A stretch of DNA of 64,000 nucleotides from Prosopocoilus inquinatus (GCA_036172665.1 CM069877.1:26561001-26625000); one strand, 5' to 3'; numbered from the stretch's first letter, positions 1-10,046 are shown. The notes: generated by a model not told the origin, from the sequence alone. Program-made: numbers and translations.

Positions 1-743
1 CTCCACATACTTTGATAGTCAGGTTTACCGCTTGATGTCTTCTTAGTGACTAAATAATGCACGTGGTGCCTCCGATCTGCCGTCGAATCAATGATCTGCA
101 AGCTCTTGCCTACCATGGGATGCTGTCTTCGTAGCTCCTCGATTTGGCCAAATTTCTTCCTAAACACCTGAGCGATTCCTTTGGACATTTTCAGGTCTTC
201 TGCTACGCAGTGGGCCAGACTGTACTCCAGTGGCACTTTAAAGAGATCTTGTTGCTTCTCCGTGGTCACTCCAAACCGTGCCTTGCTTCCTTCAGCGTGA
301 TGAGACATGAAGGTTTCGAAGTTCACTTCGGAAACTTGCGCCCTTTGTACTGTCCCTTCATCTGCTTCTCCATGGTAAGGGGCTATCCGGTTGAAGTGGA
401 TTACTTTGGGTTTGCCATGGGGGACCTTCTTGATGCGGTAAACGACGTCGTTGATCCGTTTCATCACTTTGTAAGGACCTTCCCAAGAGGTCTGCAATTT
501 TGTGGAGAGGCCTCGACGTCTTTGGGGGTTATAAAGCCAGACCAGTGCTCCAGGTTGGTATCCCCCGTGTTGAGCGTTGATGTCATAGTGCTCCTTCATC
601 CGATCGCTGGCCGTCTGTATATTGTGACGCACTTGGTTGTGGATGTCATCCATTTTCCTGCGTAATTTGCTCACGTAATCTTCGTCGGCAAAGACTTCGC
701 CAGGCTTCACACCAAACTTCAGGTCGCAGGGCAGTCTCGGCTC
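1..743 (-). pseudogene. Integrase C-terminal domain plus TARG1/OARD1-like macrodomain (partial)
   Basis: In frame with the integrase core but after a TGA, about 247 codons stay open to the window edge. The first ~150 residues hold the integrase C-terminal SH3/GPY-type region (WEGPYKVMKR, VVYRI, KPKVIHFNRIAPYH). From about position 255 down to 1 the translation matches the start of a TARG1/OARD1-type macrodomain: QDLFKVP, SLAHCVAEDLKMSKGIA, FRKKFG, then HYLVTKK and KPDYQS. In that family DLF, SLAHC, GIA and the lysine of TKK line the ADP-ribose site, the lysine being catalytic. Known members hydrolyse ADP-ribose from protein carboxylates or O-acetyl-ADP-ribose. The catalytic aspartate would lie beyond the window. 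Role in the element is unknown. Confidence 0.88.
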
Positions 744-1175
744 TCACCCGAATACCACTTTCGCGGGAGCCTCCCCTGTTGTCTCATGAACAGATGAGCG
801 GTATGCCATTAGAAACAGGGGGATGTACGTGTCCCAGTCCCTCTGATGATTGGAAACGACCTTGGACAAATGTCGGTTGATGGTTCTATTGAACCTTTCC
901 AGCATTCCGTCCGACTGTGGGTGGAGTGCAGTTGTTCTAGTTTTTCGTACGCCGAGCAGAGTACACACGTTCTTGAAAAAGGTCGATTCAAAGTTCCTTC
1001 CTTGGTCTGAATGCAGTTCCATAGGTGCACCATACCGACTGATCCATTCCCTGACAAGGACTTCCGCAATAGTGACTGCCTCTTGGTTAGGTAGGGCGTA
1101 AGCTTCAACCCACTTGCTAAAGTAGTCCATTACCACGACGATGTACTTGTTTCCACCATTCGTTTCTGGAACCGG
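744..1175 (-). pseudogene. Integrase catalytic core
   Basis: Retroviral-type DDE integrase core. The first Asp is at the end of the preceding segment (VAIDVAG); the frame then shifts by one base near 1175 and continues YIVVVMDYFSKWVEAY. The second Asp is in HSDQGRNFES and the Glu in PQSDGMLERFNRT, with DD35E-like spacing. It catalyses 3'-end processing and strand transfer of the cDNA. The segment ends in TGA at 744-746 just after a conserved FG, and homology resumes immediately in the same frame, so that stop is a point lesion, not the natural end. Confidence 0.93.
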
Positions 1176-2179
1176 CCGGCTACATCGATGGCAACTCTCT
1201 CAAAAAGACTTCCAACGTTGTACTGTCTCATGCGGGCCTTACCCCGCCTGTGGGGACCGTTACTGGCTGCGCAGACTGCACACTTTCTGCACCAATCCTT
1301 CACGTCTTCCTTGCAGTTCACCCAGTAAAATCTTTCGCGCACCTTCTCCATAGTCTTCTTAACTTCCAGATGCCCTCCCGAAGTTCCATCGTGAAGTTCC
1401 CTCAGAACTTCTGGCACCCTATTCTTGGGGATTAGTAACTGTGTCTTCTGTTCCATGCCTTCCTGATTCTCTATGCTTCGTCTCAGAAGACCACGATCCA
1501 ACACTATGGAGTCCCACTGCGCCCAGTATGATTTTACGGACGGTGCACATGGTGCTACCTCTTCCCAGGTAGGCCTCGCGTCCCTGCTTTTCCATTCTAG
1601 CATTAATTTCAAATCCGGGTCGTTCTCCTGGTCTCTTCGCAGTTCTTCGCCTTGCCATTTGTCATCAACAACGGCTGTCCTCGCAGTCGTGGCTACTTTC
1701 TCGTCCAAACGACTACAGTGCTTACAGTCTTCGGCACAGGGTCTTCTCGACAAAGCATCGGCATTTCGATGGCTAGTTCCTGCCCGATGCTGAATTTCAA
1801 AATCGTACTCCTGAAGTCGTTCGATCCATCGTGCAACTTGCCCTTCTGGGTTCTTCAAACGGAGAAGCCATTTTAGAGCGGCATGGTCGGTCCTCAGGAG
1901 GAAGCGTCTACCATACAAGTACTTGTAGAAATGTTCTATCGTTTTTACGATGGCTAGCAATTCCCTTCTTGTGACGCAATAGTTTCGTTCCGGCTTTGAT
2001 AGGACTTTACTGAAGTAGCCGATCACCCTCTCTTGCCCCTCTTGTATCTGGGAGAGTACGCCACCAATCCCAACGTTGCTAGCATCTGTGTCCACGACGA
2101 ATTTTCCTTCCGGGAGAGGATAACTCAGAATAGGAGCACTAATCAAGTACTGCTTTAGTTGTTCAAAGCCAATTTGACA
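1130..2179 (-). pseudogene. RNase H and integrase zinc-binding domain
   Basis: The region continues the RT frame directly after the TAG at 2180-2182. RNase H is shown by FVVDTDASNVGIGGVLSQ, a Glu in TRRELLAIVK, RTDHAALKWLL and the HRNADALSRRP tail. It degrades the RNA strand of the RNA:DNA hybrid. A spacer follows, then the HHCC integrase zinc finger (LHDGTSGGH ... CRKCAVC), which multimerises integrase. The last residues before the stop (FQKRMVETSTSSW) come from reading past a one-base deletion near 1175. The first methionine here is internal to the polyprotein and is not a start. Confidence 0.93.
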
Positions 2180-5100
2180 CTATTGGTCCCATTCAAATGG
2201 ACGACCTTCTTCAGTGAGTTTTGTCAACGGTTTAGCAATGTCTGCAAATCCAGGAACGTAGCGCCGATAGTAAGTGCACAGGCCAAGGAAACTCATTATT
2301 TGGTGTTTATTTCTGGGAGTTGGCCAGTCTTTCACCACCTGAATCTTCACAGGGTCCACGGCGATTCCATTTCCATTAGCAATGTGCCCCAGGTAATTCC
2401 CTTCCTTCTGGAACAGGTGACACTTCTTGAGGCTAAGCTTTAGTCCAGCTCCGCGAAGCCGCTGGAACACTCCTTCCAGGTTCCTTAGGTGTTCGTCGAA
2501 CGTCTTTCCCACGACAATTATGTCGTCAAGGTACACCATGCACGTTGTCCAGGACAGACCTTTCAGAACCGTCTCCATTAACCTTTCGAATGTCGCTGGA
2601 GCATTACATAACCCGAATGGCATGACTGTGAACTGCCACAGACCCATACCAATGGAAAACGCCGTCTTTTCTCGATCTTCAGGCGCCAGCTCCACTTGCC
2701 AATATCCACTCTTTAAGTCCAAAGTTGAGAAGATCTTTGAGCCGGCCAGGGTGTCCAGGGTATCATCAATCCGTGGCAGGGGATAGCTGTCCTTCTTGGT
2801 GACATTGTTGAGTAACCGGTAGTCTACACAGAACCTGGTGGACCCATCCTTCTTCTTCACAAGCACTACTGGTGACGCCCACGGGCTGCTTGATGGTTCT
2901 ATCACATTATCCTTTTCCATCTCGCGAATAATGCGTTCCGCTTCCTCACGCTTCGCCAACGGTAATCGCCTTGGAGCTTGACGGATAGGTCTTTCTTCTC
3001 CAGTCTCTATTTTGTGTTTCACGACATCAGTTCTTCCCTTGGATCCATTTTCTACCTCAAATACACCTTGATAGCGGCCGATCAGATTCTTTGCTTTTGT
3101 CTTCTGGTCTGGAGTCAATTCCTGGGCTGTTGACATAACCATTTCCCATAATTTCCTTGGGACTTTCGCTTCTGGCACGTTTGCTTCAAGGTGGCGGGAG
3201 ATGGAGGACACCATGGTGCAGCTTCCCAAGATGGTTCCTTTCTTGATACTGACGGAGAAACAATTGACGTTCATCAGGCGGACAGGTACTTCCTTCTTCG
3301 CTGTCAACAACATTTTCCCAACGAGGACTCCTCTTCCAATCCTTTGATCATCAGTATGAGGTTCAACCATAATGACTTGCCCATCTTGAAAAACACCGTC
3401 CAGTTTAGCGTCGACGATAACCTCAGTCCTGCTGGGTAATACAACGTCTTCAGCGAGGACTACTCGAGCGGCCACGTCTCCTCGTTGATGTAGAATCAAC
3501 TCCTCATTATTGACTGCCATCACGCCACGCTTTAAGTCCAATTGGAACCCGTGGGCACACATGACGTCCATGCCCAAAATTGCCTCGTCCTCTATGTCTG
3601 CCACCAGTGCACGGTGTTTTATTGGAGTTGAACCAATGGTGATGATAACCTCTACTTCACCGTGGACAGTTGCTGATGTTCCAGTTGCAGTTTTCAGTCT
3701 CCACTTGGTCGGCTCGGTGCGTCCAGATGACTTAATGACGTCGGGTCTTAGGATGGTCTTCGTCGCGCCCGTATCCAATAACATGGTGTGAGGAATGTCA
3801 TCAATGGTAACATCCACGAAGACACTGCTGGTTAACTGCCGTAGGGATATTACTTGTTTGGATTTCGTCTTTGGGGGCCTTTGAATACGGGTCGGCGTCT
3901 GCCCCTCTGCACCGACCAGGCTTAGTTTAACTGTGGCTTCCTTGGATCCTGTCTGGGCTTTGGACATCGCCTGCGAACATGTCCTTCCTCCTGGCCACAC
4001 TAGCGGCTTCTTCTGCTTGAAGACCTGTTCCACAATGCGGCGAACATCCTCGGCGGTGGTATATTCCCTGGGTTGCTCCTTCATAGCAGATCCCACCTTG
4101 GAGTTAGCGAATTCTTCCTCTTCTTCCTCTTGGAAGTCCATAGCCGCTCGTACCTTGACATGCCCTCTTGAAACTCGTCTTGCCGCTTCAAATTCCAAGG
4201 CATAAGCCAATGCGTTCTTGGACGTCTTCGGATGGGTCATTCTCAATGCCTGCTGGTTGTCTGGGTCACGGATTCCATCTATGAAGGTCTGCACCGTCAA
4301 ACATTTGAGGAATTCAACAGGAGCTGTGGGATATGCCAACTGGGCCAGACGCGCTACGTCTGCTTCGAATTCCTGAAGACTTTCTCCGGATTTCTGACAG
4401 CGATTCCTCAACTGCGCATGGTATACCTCGGTCAGATGGGCCTGTCCGTAACGCATTTCCATCCTATTCACCAGCTTGTCGAAGTCTTCTTGTTCCTCTG
4501 GCGGCATCGTCTGTAGCACATCGATAGCGTCCCCTCTCAAGGCCACAATTAACGAAGTGGCTTTTTCGCTGGCCGTCCATCTGTTCGCCTTTGCTGCTGC
4601 TTCGAACTGTTTGAAGTAGTTGGGCCAAGAAGACTTTCCATCGAACGTTGGTGGTTTTATTTTCAATTTCGAATTTTCTGCTGGTCCTTCCACAATTCGG
4701 GTTTCATTATTTTCTAGTATTTCTACTGGTAGCTGATCCCGGAACACTCGCAACCCCGCCATGATTTGTTCCAGATTTTTGATTTTTTTATCCTGCTGGA
4801 ATATTATTTCTTCCACATTTTCTTGCAGGTTTCTTGTTTCTTCCGATATTTTTACCACTAGTTTATCTTCGAGTCCTTTCGTCTGTTCTAGAAATTCACC
4901 CTTCAAATTTCCGGACTGTTCTAGAAGTTTCTCGTCGAAATTTCTGGATTGTTCTAGAAATTTCTCGTCTAAGTCTCTAGATTGTTCCAACAATTTATTT
5001 TGTAATTTGTCGAAATTTCCAGATTGTTCTAGAAGCTTCTCCTCTAAATTTCTAGATTGTTCTCGAAGTTCGTCCTTGAAATTTCCAGATTGTTCTAGAA

Positions 5101-5605
5101 GCTTCTCTTCTAAATTTCGGGATTGTTCTCGAAGTTCGTCCTTGAAATTTCCAGATTGTTCTAGAAGCTTTTCCTCTAAATTTCTGGATTGTTCTCGAAG
5201 CTTCGGTAAATTTCCAGACTGTTCTTGAAACTTCTCGTCCAAATTTCTGGATTGTTCTCGAAGTTCGTCCTTGAAATTTCCAGATTGTTCTCGAAGTTCG
5301 TCCTTGAAATTTCCAGATTGTTCTTGAAGTTCGTCCTTGAAATTTCCAGATTGTTCTAGAAGCTTTTGCTCTAAATTTCTGGATTGTTCTCGAAGTTCAT
5401 CTTTTAGGATTTTATTAAAATCGGCGGGACCACACGAAATTTCGAAGAGGAACGTCTCTGGATCTTCACCAGCTATCAACAAATCGCATCGGAGACGCTG
5501 TTGAAGTGCGCCTTTCAAACCACCGGTTTCTAACTCTCGTTCTTCCAATTCGGTTTTTAATTCGGCCACTTTTAAGTCTTTCAACAACACTTTTCTCGTA
5601 GCCAT
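2180..5605 (-). CDS. Gag-protease-RT polyprotein, truncated by TAG
   Basis: A 1141-residue frame starts 96 bp inside the 5' LTR. Residues ~8-45 resemble a SAP DNA-binding domain (VAELKTELEERELETGGLK). Residues ~70-265 are a heptad/hendecad coiled coil made of 11-residue repeats (LLEQSGNFKDE, LREQSRNLEEK). Residues ~317-480 are a Gag capsid domain (PPTFDGKSSWPNYFKQFE). Protease is at ~600-700 with catalytic DTGA, and RT at ~900-1130 with WASPVVLVKKKDGSTRFCVDYR, the YLDD active site at ~1024 and FLGLCTYYRRYVPGF. The frame ends at a TAG where homology continues in frame, so the stop is a mutation. The usual CCHC knuckle between Gag and protease is absent in this frame but visible as a remnant in another. 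Confidence 0.94.
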   Translation of the reverse strand: MATRKVLLKDLKVAELKTELEERELETGGLKGALQQRLRCDLLIAGEDPETFLFEISCGPADFNKILKDELREQSRNLEQKLLEQSGNFKDELQEQSGNFKDELREQSGNFKDELREQSRNLDEKFQEQSGNLPKLREQSRNLEEKLLEQSGNFKDELREQSRNLEEKLLEQSGNFKDELREQSRNLEEKLLEQSGNFDKLQNKLLEQSRDLDEKFLEQSRNFDEKLLEQSGNLKGEFLEQTKGLEDKLVVKISEETRNLQENVEEIIFQQDKKIKNLEQIMAGLRVFRDQLPVEILENNETRIVEGPAENSKLKIKPPTFDGKSSWPNYFKQFEAAAKANRWTASEKATSLIVALRGDAIDVLQTMPPEEQEDFDKLVNRMEMRYGQAHLTEVYHAQLRNRCQKSGESLQEFEADVARLAQLAYPTAPVEFLKCLTVQTFIDGIRDPDNQQALRMTHPKTSKNALAYALEFEAARRVSRGHVKVRAAMDFQEEEEEEFANSKVGSAMKEQPREYTTAEDVRRIVEQVFKQKKPLVWPGGRTCSQAMSKAQTGSKEATVKLSLVGAEGQTPTRIQRPPKTKSKQVISLRQLTSSVFVDVTIDDIPHTMLLDTGATKTILRPDVIKSSGRTEPTKWRLKTATGTSATVHGEVEVIITIGSTPIKHRALVADIEDEAILGMDVMCAHGFQLDLKRGVMAVNNEELILHQRGDVAARVVLAEDVVLPSRTEVIVDAKLDGVFQDGQVIMVEPHTDDQRIGRGVLVGKMLLTAKKEVPVRLMNVNCFSVSIKKGTILGSCTMVSSISRHLEANVPEAKVPRKLWEMVMSTAQELTPDQKTKAKNLIGRYQGVFEVENGSKGRTDVVKHKIETGEERPIRQAPRRLPLAKREEAERIIREMEKDNVIEPSSSPWASPVVLVKKKDGSTRFCVDYRLLNNVTKKDSYPLPRIDDTLDTLAGSKIFSTLDLKSGYWQVELAPEDREKTAFSIGMGLWQFTVMPFGLCNAPATFERLMETVLKGLSWTTCMVYLDDIIVVGKTFDEHLRNLEGVFQRLRGAGLKLSLKKCHLFQKEGNYLGHIANGNGIAVDPVKIQVVKDWPTPRNKHQIMSFLGLCTYYRRYVPGFADIAKPLTKLTEEGRPFEWDQ
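4893..5400 (-). repeat. 33-bp/66-bp tandem repeats coding a Gag coiled coil
   Basis: About 15 tandem units of 33 bp, many paired as 66 bp, lie within the gag frame. Each codes an 11-residue block of the type E-Q-S-x-N-F/L-x-x-x-L-x. Because units are multiples of three, copy-number change keeps the frame. One unit is shortened near 5200 (reads NLPKLREQ). Confidence 0.9.
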
Positions 5606-5682
5606 TGTTTTTTCCGATACTGTACTTATCTAATAATCTGATTAAATTTAATTTACTTTAAATCGTTTATTTATTTGCACAA

Positions 5683-5700
5683 ACCCGCACACCGACACCA
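5683..5700 (-). other. Putative primer-binding site
   Basis: One base inside the LTR edge the minus strand reads TGGTGTCGGTGTGCGGG, beginning with the TGG expected for pairing to a tRNA CCA end. I cannot name the tRNA without a comparison. Confidence 0.6.
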
Positions 5701-5701
5701 C

Positions 5702-6050
5702 TGTTACGTTTCTAGGGTTTTAATTTATTTATTTAAACGAATAAAACACTCGATAAAATCTTAACCGTAATTTAATAAAGCTTAAAAACTAATTTATTTG
5801 TAACAATTTATTTACACACTAAAATCTAACTTCGACGATCGCTGTTCGAATTCGACTGACTGGTGAGTCAACTCCGGGCGATTTTATATCATTTGCTGCC
5901 GTCTGGAATTCTCTACGCTGGAAGATTCGAGTTTGTTCCATCGCCGGAAAAGTCTAGGCTGTTCGATGTGGACCCCGGTGGCGTGGCAGCCAATGACGCA
6001 TAACGAACCGACTTCTTGACGCCTTGAGCTAAACCGGCTGGCGCGCCACA
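5702..6050 (-). repeat. 5' LTR of the gypsy element (349 bp)
   Basis: Ends are TGTGGCGCGCC...CGTAACA (minus strand). The whole length aligns by eye to the solo LTR at 32035-32393, with small indels. It contains a TATA box and several AATAAA-like signals near its 3' side. Confidence 0.93.
5881..5890 (-). promoter_or_regulatory. LTR TATA box
   Basis: GATATAAAAT on the minus strand, in the middle of the LTR. The same sequence is kept in the solo LTR at about 32204-32213, which supports it as the core promoter. Confidence 0.6.
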
Positions 6051-6302
6051 ATATGTTCTTTTTTTTAATGGAACACCTATATATTATTGCACTATCAGAT
6101 GTCTCATTATCAGTGGACGAAATTAATATAAGGTTTTATTTACCTAAAGTTTATCGTTTTCAAGATATTGACAATTTACCGGTAAAAAGTTTGCAAAATT
6201 TGTTATGCCATAAATTAGTTATTTTTAAATATTTTGTTTTAAATTTTGGTGGATACCAAAATTTAAAATTATTTAATTATTAGAAAACAGAAATGTATAT
6301 TT

Positions 6303-6366
6303 CAAGCTATGTTTCTGCTGACGAAGCCTCAAACAGGGCTGAAACAGCTGTACAGAGGCTGCTCGA
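6303..6366 (+). ncRNA. Hammerhead ribozyme, family A copy 1
   Basis: Core CUGACGA and GAAAC are separated by stem II AGCCU/GGGCU. Stem III is the self-complementary ACAGCUGU and the base at the cleavage position is A. Stem I is UUCUG/CAGAG. The outer stem I arm is mismatched (UCAAGC instead of UCGAGC). Confidence 0.65.
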
Positions 6367-7233
6367 GGTTTTCACTGCAATCAAAAACGATTTGCAATAA
6401 AATTTTTTAAACTTTCATTTTGCTTTGATATCAAGCATGGCCGCCTTGCATTGGGACTTATTAGGCAGCAAATCCGCTTCAGCTTGTCTATCCTACTGCA
6501 ATGTCAGGTCAATAAGCGACCGTAGCATGTCGCTGTTTTATATATTCATTAAGATTTTAGAGATATAAATTTAAAAAATTTCTACGTTCAAAGTTTAATA
6601 GCTATACGTAAAAAATCTTATACTATTTCCATTTAGATTTTTTTAGAAAAATGGTAATTTGCGTTGTGAATAGCCCTATGTAAATTACCCGGAAAAATCG
6701 AGTTCATCATACATTTCTGTTTTCTAATAATTAAATAATTTTAAATTTTGGTGGATACCAACTCGATTTGGTGGATATCAACTCGATTTTTCCGGGTAAT
6801 TTACATAGGGCTATTCACAACGCAAATTACCATTTTTCTTGGTATCCACCAAAATTTAAAATTATTTAATTATTAGAAAACAGAAATGTATGATCAACTC
6901 GATTTTTCCGGGTAATTTACATAGGGCTATTCACAACGCAAATTACCATTCTTCTAAAAAAATCTAAATGGAAATAGTATAAGATTTTTTACGTATAGCT
7001 ATTAAACTTTGAACGTAGAAATTTTTTAAATTTATATCTCTAAAATCTTAATGAATATATAAAACAGCGACATGCTACGGTCGCTTATTGACCTGACATT
7101 GCAGTAGGATAGACAAGCTGAAGCGGATTTGCTGCCTAATAAGTCCCAATGCAAGGCGGCCATGCTTGCTATCAAAGCAAAATGAAAGTTTAAAAAATTT
7201 TATTGCAAATCGTTTTTGATTGCAGTGAAAACC

Positions 7234-7297
7234 TCGAGCAGCCTCTGTACAGCTGTTTCAGCCCTGTTTGAGGCTTCGTCAGCAGAAACGTAGCTTG
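7234..7297 (-). ncRNA. Hammerhead ribozyme, family A copy 2
   Basis: This is the inverted partner of copy 1 in the palindrome. The same core and stems are present on the minus strand, with an A at the cleavage position. Confidence 0.65.
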
Positions 7298-7387
7298 AAA
7301 TTCCCACTGCAATGTCAGGTCAAAAGCCGATCGTAGGATGTCGCTGTTTTATCTGTTCATAAATAAATTGGACAAGTCGTGGGAATT

Positions 7388-7452
7388 TCGAGCTACGTTT
7401 CTGCTGACGAAGCCCCAAACAGGGCTGAAACAGCTGTACATAGGCTGCTCGA
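7388..7452 (+). ncRNA. Hammerhead ribozyme, family A copy 3
   Basis: CUGACGA, stem II AGCCC/GGGCU, GAAAC and stem III ACAGCUGU are intact, and the outer stem I UCGAGC/GCUCGA is perfect. The inner stem I is weakened (CAUAG instead of CAGAG). It lies about 100 bp after copy 2 in the opposite orientation. Confidence 0.65.
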
Positions 7453-7499
7453 GGTTTTCACTGCAATCAAGAACTATTTGCAACAAAATTTTCTAAAAT

Positions 7500-8171
7500 C
7501 TTAGTTATAATTGTAATTTAATAAACAAAATTGATTTATTTGTGTTTTTATGTACAATATTATGGTGACGGAAATCTGGAACATTTTCTATAAATTTTTC
7601 ACACAACTAACGGTCTTTTAATAAATGCATTCATGTTTTATCTCTCTAGTCATGTTTTATTATCGGTTTGTATTTTGTGAGACGATTCTTATCTTCTGTG
7701 TCTAATTTAGAATTATTTCTTTTAATTTTTGATGAGCGTTTCACGAAATAGCAATTAAAATATGTGGTTTAAGCATGATGAAGTACCATCATATTACAAC
7801 AATGACACTAGAAAATGATTTAACTAAATAGTTAATTCGATAAATAAGTGCGTAAGAATTTTGAGTTGCTACCCGAACTTCCGTCTGATTTCACTATCTC
7901 TTTACGCCAGAATATAAATGGGTTTCCTATGGACCTCGAGATCAAGAAACAGAAATATTTAGAATTGCATTTGTGTGTATTATATTATACTATTAATAAA
8001 TTTTTATATATTTTTTAATCTCCGAATTAAAAATGTATAGAATAAATTGTAGTATGTGATAGTTTTTCCTTGTTAAACTAAGTTTACTGCTTTTGTGGTA
8101 TTTTGTATATTTCGTACTATGAATACAATGCAAAACAACTGAACAATGATATGATTTATTAAAAAAAAAAA
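7500..8171. other. AT-rich, no gene seen
   Basis: No coding similarity, RNA gene or repeat boundary recognised on either strand. A poly-A run at 8160-8172 abuts the next family A fragment. Confidence 0.6.
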
Positions 8172-8278
8172 AACTTTCATTGTGCTTTGACAGCAAGCAT
8201 GGCCGCCTTGCATGGGGGACTACTACGACAATGTCTGGTCAAAAAGCGATCGTAAGATGTCGCTATTTTATCTATTAA
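8172..8278 (+). repeat. Family A fragment lacking the ribozyme
   Basis: Matches the 3' half of the family A unit (GCATGGCCGCCTTGCATGGGGG, then GTCAAAAAGCGATCGTAAGATG), with an internal deletion. The hammerhead part is missing. Confidence 0.85.
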
Positions 8279-8469
8279 TGATATGATTATAAAGAAATTG
8301 AATTTAGTTCAATTTAAAATTTTTTTTTTTAATTAAAAAAATCGGTGTATTCTAAATGTAGGTTCAAACATTAAAACACATCTACTGTTATATGCTACAA
8401 TGTTATTACCAAATGTATGCATTAGAAACAAAACAAAATCCAATTTTATTTATTAAATTACAATACAGC

Positions 8470-8660
8470 TGAGATTTTAAAGATTCAAATTTAAAAACTT
8501 TCTACGTTCAAAGTGTAAGAGCTATACGTAAAAAAGTCTGGAAACCTTAGTAAGGGATGTTTTAAACTATGTGTTCATATACAGGGCGTTCCGTTTACAT
8601 TTTTTTAGAAAAGTGGTAATTTGCGTTGTGAATCACCGTGTGTAAAGTACCCGGAAAAAA
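8470..8660 (+). repeat. Family A-associated flank with CAGGGCGTTCC end
   Basis: It is similar to 6560-6700 and, inverted, to 6900-7050 and 39130-39240 (TTTCTACGTTCAAAGT, GGTAATTTGCGTTGTGAAT). It holds an ACAGGGCGTTCCGTTTACA junction, a sequence type common at insect repeat ends. Confidence 0.7.
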
Positions 8661-8869
8661 ATCGACTATACTTTTCAGAATTAATAAAAAATGTCTTAGA
8701 TGTGTCCGATTTTCACTGAATTTATCCTTCGAAATTGTGCACTTTTTGTAGGTACGATTTTTCAAGTTTTTTTTTTTAATTTTTACTCATGTCTACATAA
8801 TACGATTTTCATATAAGAACCTTTCTGTAAGTGTGATAAGTTAAATACTATTAGCTTTGGTAAGGGGAG

Positions 8870-10046
8870 CCCCCAAACCAAAAGTGCCAGGGACCACCAC
8901 ATATCTTAAGACGGCACTATACACTGAGAATCTTATAAGACTGCACATAGTAATTATTATCAACGGAAGCATTATTACATTATTTTCAAATTTATTTTAT
9001 TCGCCATGGGTACCGTGCGTTGTTAGTAATGACACTACTGATTTTGAATTGTCAGATTGAATTAAATTATTCTTTCGATTTATTGTAAAATGCATACAAC
9101 CGTCAAAAAATGTAATGTAATAAAATGGAAATGTAGGTACACATTATTCTCAAATGGAGCTTCATTGACAGAGGTCTTTGCGTTATTTGCCGCCAAATTT
9201 CCAGATAGATCAATTATTCCCTTCCTTAATAATTCCTATGTGCAATTTGTAAATGATTCAGCATTAAGAATTAAGTAGTAACTATAGCAACGTAATGTTA
9301 AAACCCCTATGTGCAATTTTATATGATTCAGAAATGTATTATCTGATCACGTAATTTTCGTCTATGTGCAGCGTTACAAGATTCTCACTGTATATTGTAA
9401 ACAATAAAGGACCAAGGACGAATGTTGTGATACTTCACATTTTAAAGATTTGTTTTTGGGAAAAAAGTTCTTTGCCACTCGACTTGCTGTATTCTATTCT
9501 TTAAAAATTTCTAATGGTTTACCTGCAATGGTATAGTAATAAAATTTCCACTATAGCTGACTGATACTGTTAACTTACTATCAAGCTGTCTTTGTGTTAG
9601 TAAATCGCATGATTTCAAAAATATTACTAATATTTCTTTCGTTGCAGCAATTTCTATTATTTTAGAGAACACTGGTAATATTGATGTACGTCTGTGATTA
9701 TTACAAGACTTCGGTTTTATAGATTGGCACCACTATTCCAAATTTAAGAATATCTGGAAAGATACCGTCTTTTATACAGTAATTTGTAACTCCGAAAGTT
9801 GTCCTGCTATTTCTCTCGTATGCAGCAATTTACAGTCGAGGTGGAAAGACCATATAAATATACCGGGTCTTGCTTTACTTTTCACGGCGTTGATGATCCT
9901 CCTGATTTCAATTTCATCTATTGGAATCAGAAAAAGTGATGAATGTAGAACTGCTGATGTCTTGGTTTGCTTCTTACTTGATTTTCTTATGCAATTACTG
10001 CAGTGTTTTCTTTTTGATTGATCTGTTGTAAATCTGTACTTTTTCT
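8870..10046 (-). pseudogene. Decayed jockey/CR1-like non-LTR reverse transcriptase
   Basis: On the minus strand, broken frames give a recognisable non-LTR RT order. First comes INAVKSKARPGI (9900s) with EIAGQLSELQI, then NYCIKDGIFPDILKFGIVVPIYK (9690-9790, another frame), a PVFSKIIEIA-like stretch, and FVLGPLLFTIYSENLV at about 9370-9430. Similar TIYSENLIRLHI-like codons recur at 8905-8960, suggesting a second overlapping fragment. Many stops and shifts show it is dead. The part 9778-10046 is duplicated at 10232-10500. Confidence 0.7.
9778..10046. repeat. 269-bp direct repeat, left copy
   Basis: Starts AGTAATTTGTAACTCCG and ends GTACTTTTTCT. By eye it is identical over its full length to 10232-10500. 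The two copies exactly bracket the insertion at 10047-10231. Confidence 0.95.

Larger units (their letters stand above)
1..6050 (-). mobile_element. Ty3/gypsy LTR retrotransposon, 3' end outside window
   Basis: The minus strand reads, in order: 5' LTR, short leader, Gag, aspartic protease, reverse transcriptase, RNase H, integrase and a macrodomain-like tail that runs off position 1. RT before RNase H before integrase is the Ty3/gypsy order. The reading frame is damaged by a TAG (2180-2182), a one-base frameshift near 1175 and a TGA (744-746), so this copy is not autonomous, but the amino-acid motifs are well kept, so it is fairly young. The outer end is TG...CA and is followed by ATAT at 6051-6054, the same 4-bp sequence that flanks the solo LTR of this family at 32035-32393. 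No env-like ORF is visible in the part present. Confidence 0.95.
6239..7300. repeat. Family A foldback: inverted pair, ~400-bp arms
   Basis: Arms 6299-6705 and 6893-7300 are near-perfect reverse complements, each with a family A ribozyme segment plus a flank beginning AGATATAAATTT. The spacer 6706-6892 holds extra partial copies of the CCGGGTAATTTACATAGGG segment in both orientations. A small perfect hairpin of TTAAATTTTGGT sits at 6239-6266. Confidence 0.9.

Noticed and set aside
144..665. 173-codon plus-strand frame
   Set aside because: Antisense shadow of the integrase C-terminal and macrodomain coding sequence.
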